Of a stretch of 5,930 nucleotides of DNA, positions 5,512 through 5,930 are shown in pieces. Origin of the DNA: Lentzea sp. (GTDB lineage Bacteria; Actinomycetota; Actinomycetes; Mycobacteriales; Pseudonocardiaceae); the NCBI GenBank assembly GCA_030146905.1, contig JASLAV010001249.1:1-5930 (forward strand). Reading direction: 5' to 3'. Position 1 is the first letter of the stretch; each line of letters begins with the position of its first letter. Below the pieces are notes generated by a model. That model was not told the DNA's origin, did no database searches, and was given only the letters and a program-made list of their open reading frames with translations. Both the position numbers and the translations under genes were made by a program.

Positions 5512-5930
5512 GTGTCGGAATTCGCTGAAGCGCTGACGCGGGCCGTCGAGACGAGCGGCCTCAGCCTGGAGCGGATCCAGCACCACCTGGAGCTGCGCGG
5601 CGTGCAGGTGAGCCAGTCGACGCTGAGCTACTGGCGCCGCGGCCGCAGCCGTCCGGAACGCCCGGAGTCGCTCGTGGCCGTCGCCGCGCTGGAGGAGATC
5701 CTGCAGCTCTCACCGGGTGCGTTGACCGGCAGGCTGGGGGACAGGCGGCCGCGCGGCCGGTGGGTCGAGCGAGCCACCGCGCTGGAGGGCATCTGGCGCG
5801 ACGCCGCGATCGACCTCGGCCGCGAGATCGCCCGCGTCGACAGGCTGCTGCCGGCCCCCGCGAGGTACCTGAGCGTGCGGGACCAGGCGTTGATCGGCCC
5901 CGACCGGCGCGAGGTCGAGATCCGCAGCAG
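5512..5930 (+). CDS. XRE-like helix-turn-helix protein, paralogue 2, cut by the window end
   Basis: This is the N-terminal 139 residues of a second copy of the preceding gene; the reading frame is open to the end of the window. By eye about two thirds of residues match paralogue 1. Identical blocks include SGLSLER, STLSYWRRGRSRPER, PRGRWV and GPDRREVE. The HTH region (about residues 1-66) is better conserved than the segment that follows. It lacks one of the three RPE repeats of its neighbour (RPERPES at 48-54). GTG 5512 is the only start that aligns with the paralogue and it lies six bases after a TANNNT box. The gene probably continues for about 155 more residues if it matches the first copy. 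Tandem duplication with separate promoters and an intervening terminator suggests independent control. Function is unknown; a DNA-binding role is inferred from the HTH. Confidence 0.8.
   Translation, partial: MSEFAEALTRAVETSGLSLERIQHHLELRGVQVSQSTLSYWRRGRSRPERPESLVAVAALEEILQLSPGALTGRLGDRRPRGRWVERATALEGIWRDAAIDLGREIARVDRLLPAPARYLSVRDQALIGPDRREVEIRS

Overview
The window looks like chromosomal DNA of a high-GC actinomycete. It is strongly GC-biased at third codon positions, uses GTG starts freely, has genes coupled by 4-base overlaps, and has two genes that appear to be leaderless. The style of the coding sequence and the 72-bp intergenic repeat would fit the Pseudonocardiales (Lentzea, Saccharothrix or Amycolatopsis relatives), but that placement is an inference and no genus can be fixed from this piece alone.

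Positions 1-4249 are the distal part of a histidine-utilisation (hut) operon, all on the plus strand: the C-terminal third of urocanate hydratase (hutU), an M20-family amidohydrolase usually named 'allantoate amidohydrolase', formimidoylglutamate deiminase (hutF) and imidazolonepropionase (hutI). The chemistry is urocanate -> imidazolone propionate (HutU) -> N-formimidoyl-L-glutamate (HutI) -> N-formyl-L-glutamate + ammonia (HutF) -> L-glutamate + formate. No HutG-type deformylase is visible. The M20 enzyme sits in that slot and is the best candidate for the last step. The last three genes are tightly coupled (GTGA and ATGA overlaps). HutU and the M20 gene, in contrast, are separated by about 155 bp holding two copies of a GC-rich hairpin-forming repeat with a 72-bp period.

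Positions 4250-5930 hold two tandem paralogues of unknown specific function. Each has an N-terminal XRE-like helix-turn-helix; the first also shows a C-terminal domain of about 175 residues that I do not recognise, and the second runs off the window. Each start codon lies exactly 6 bases after a TANNNT -10-like box with no Shine-Dalgarno sequence, so both are probably leaderless. The first copy ends in a 19-bp hairpin that swallows its stop codon. The 306-bp gap between them (5206-5511) holds this hairpin, a weaker one, a less GC-rich stretch with a 9-bp direct repeat, and the second promoter. Nothing ties these two genes to histidine breakdown except position.

The less ordinary points are the M20 enzyme in the HutG slot, two amide-for-acid changes at the expected HutI active site, the repeat inside the operon, and the leaderless paralogue pair with its stop-codon hairpin. 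I see no RNA genes, CRISPR array or complete mobile element.
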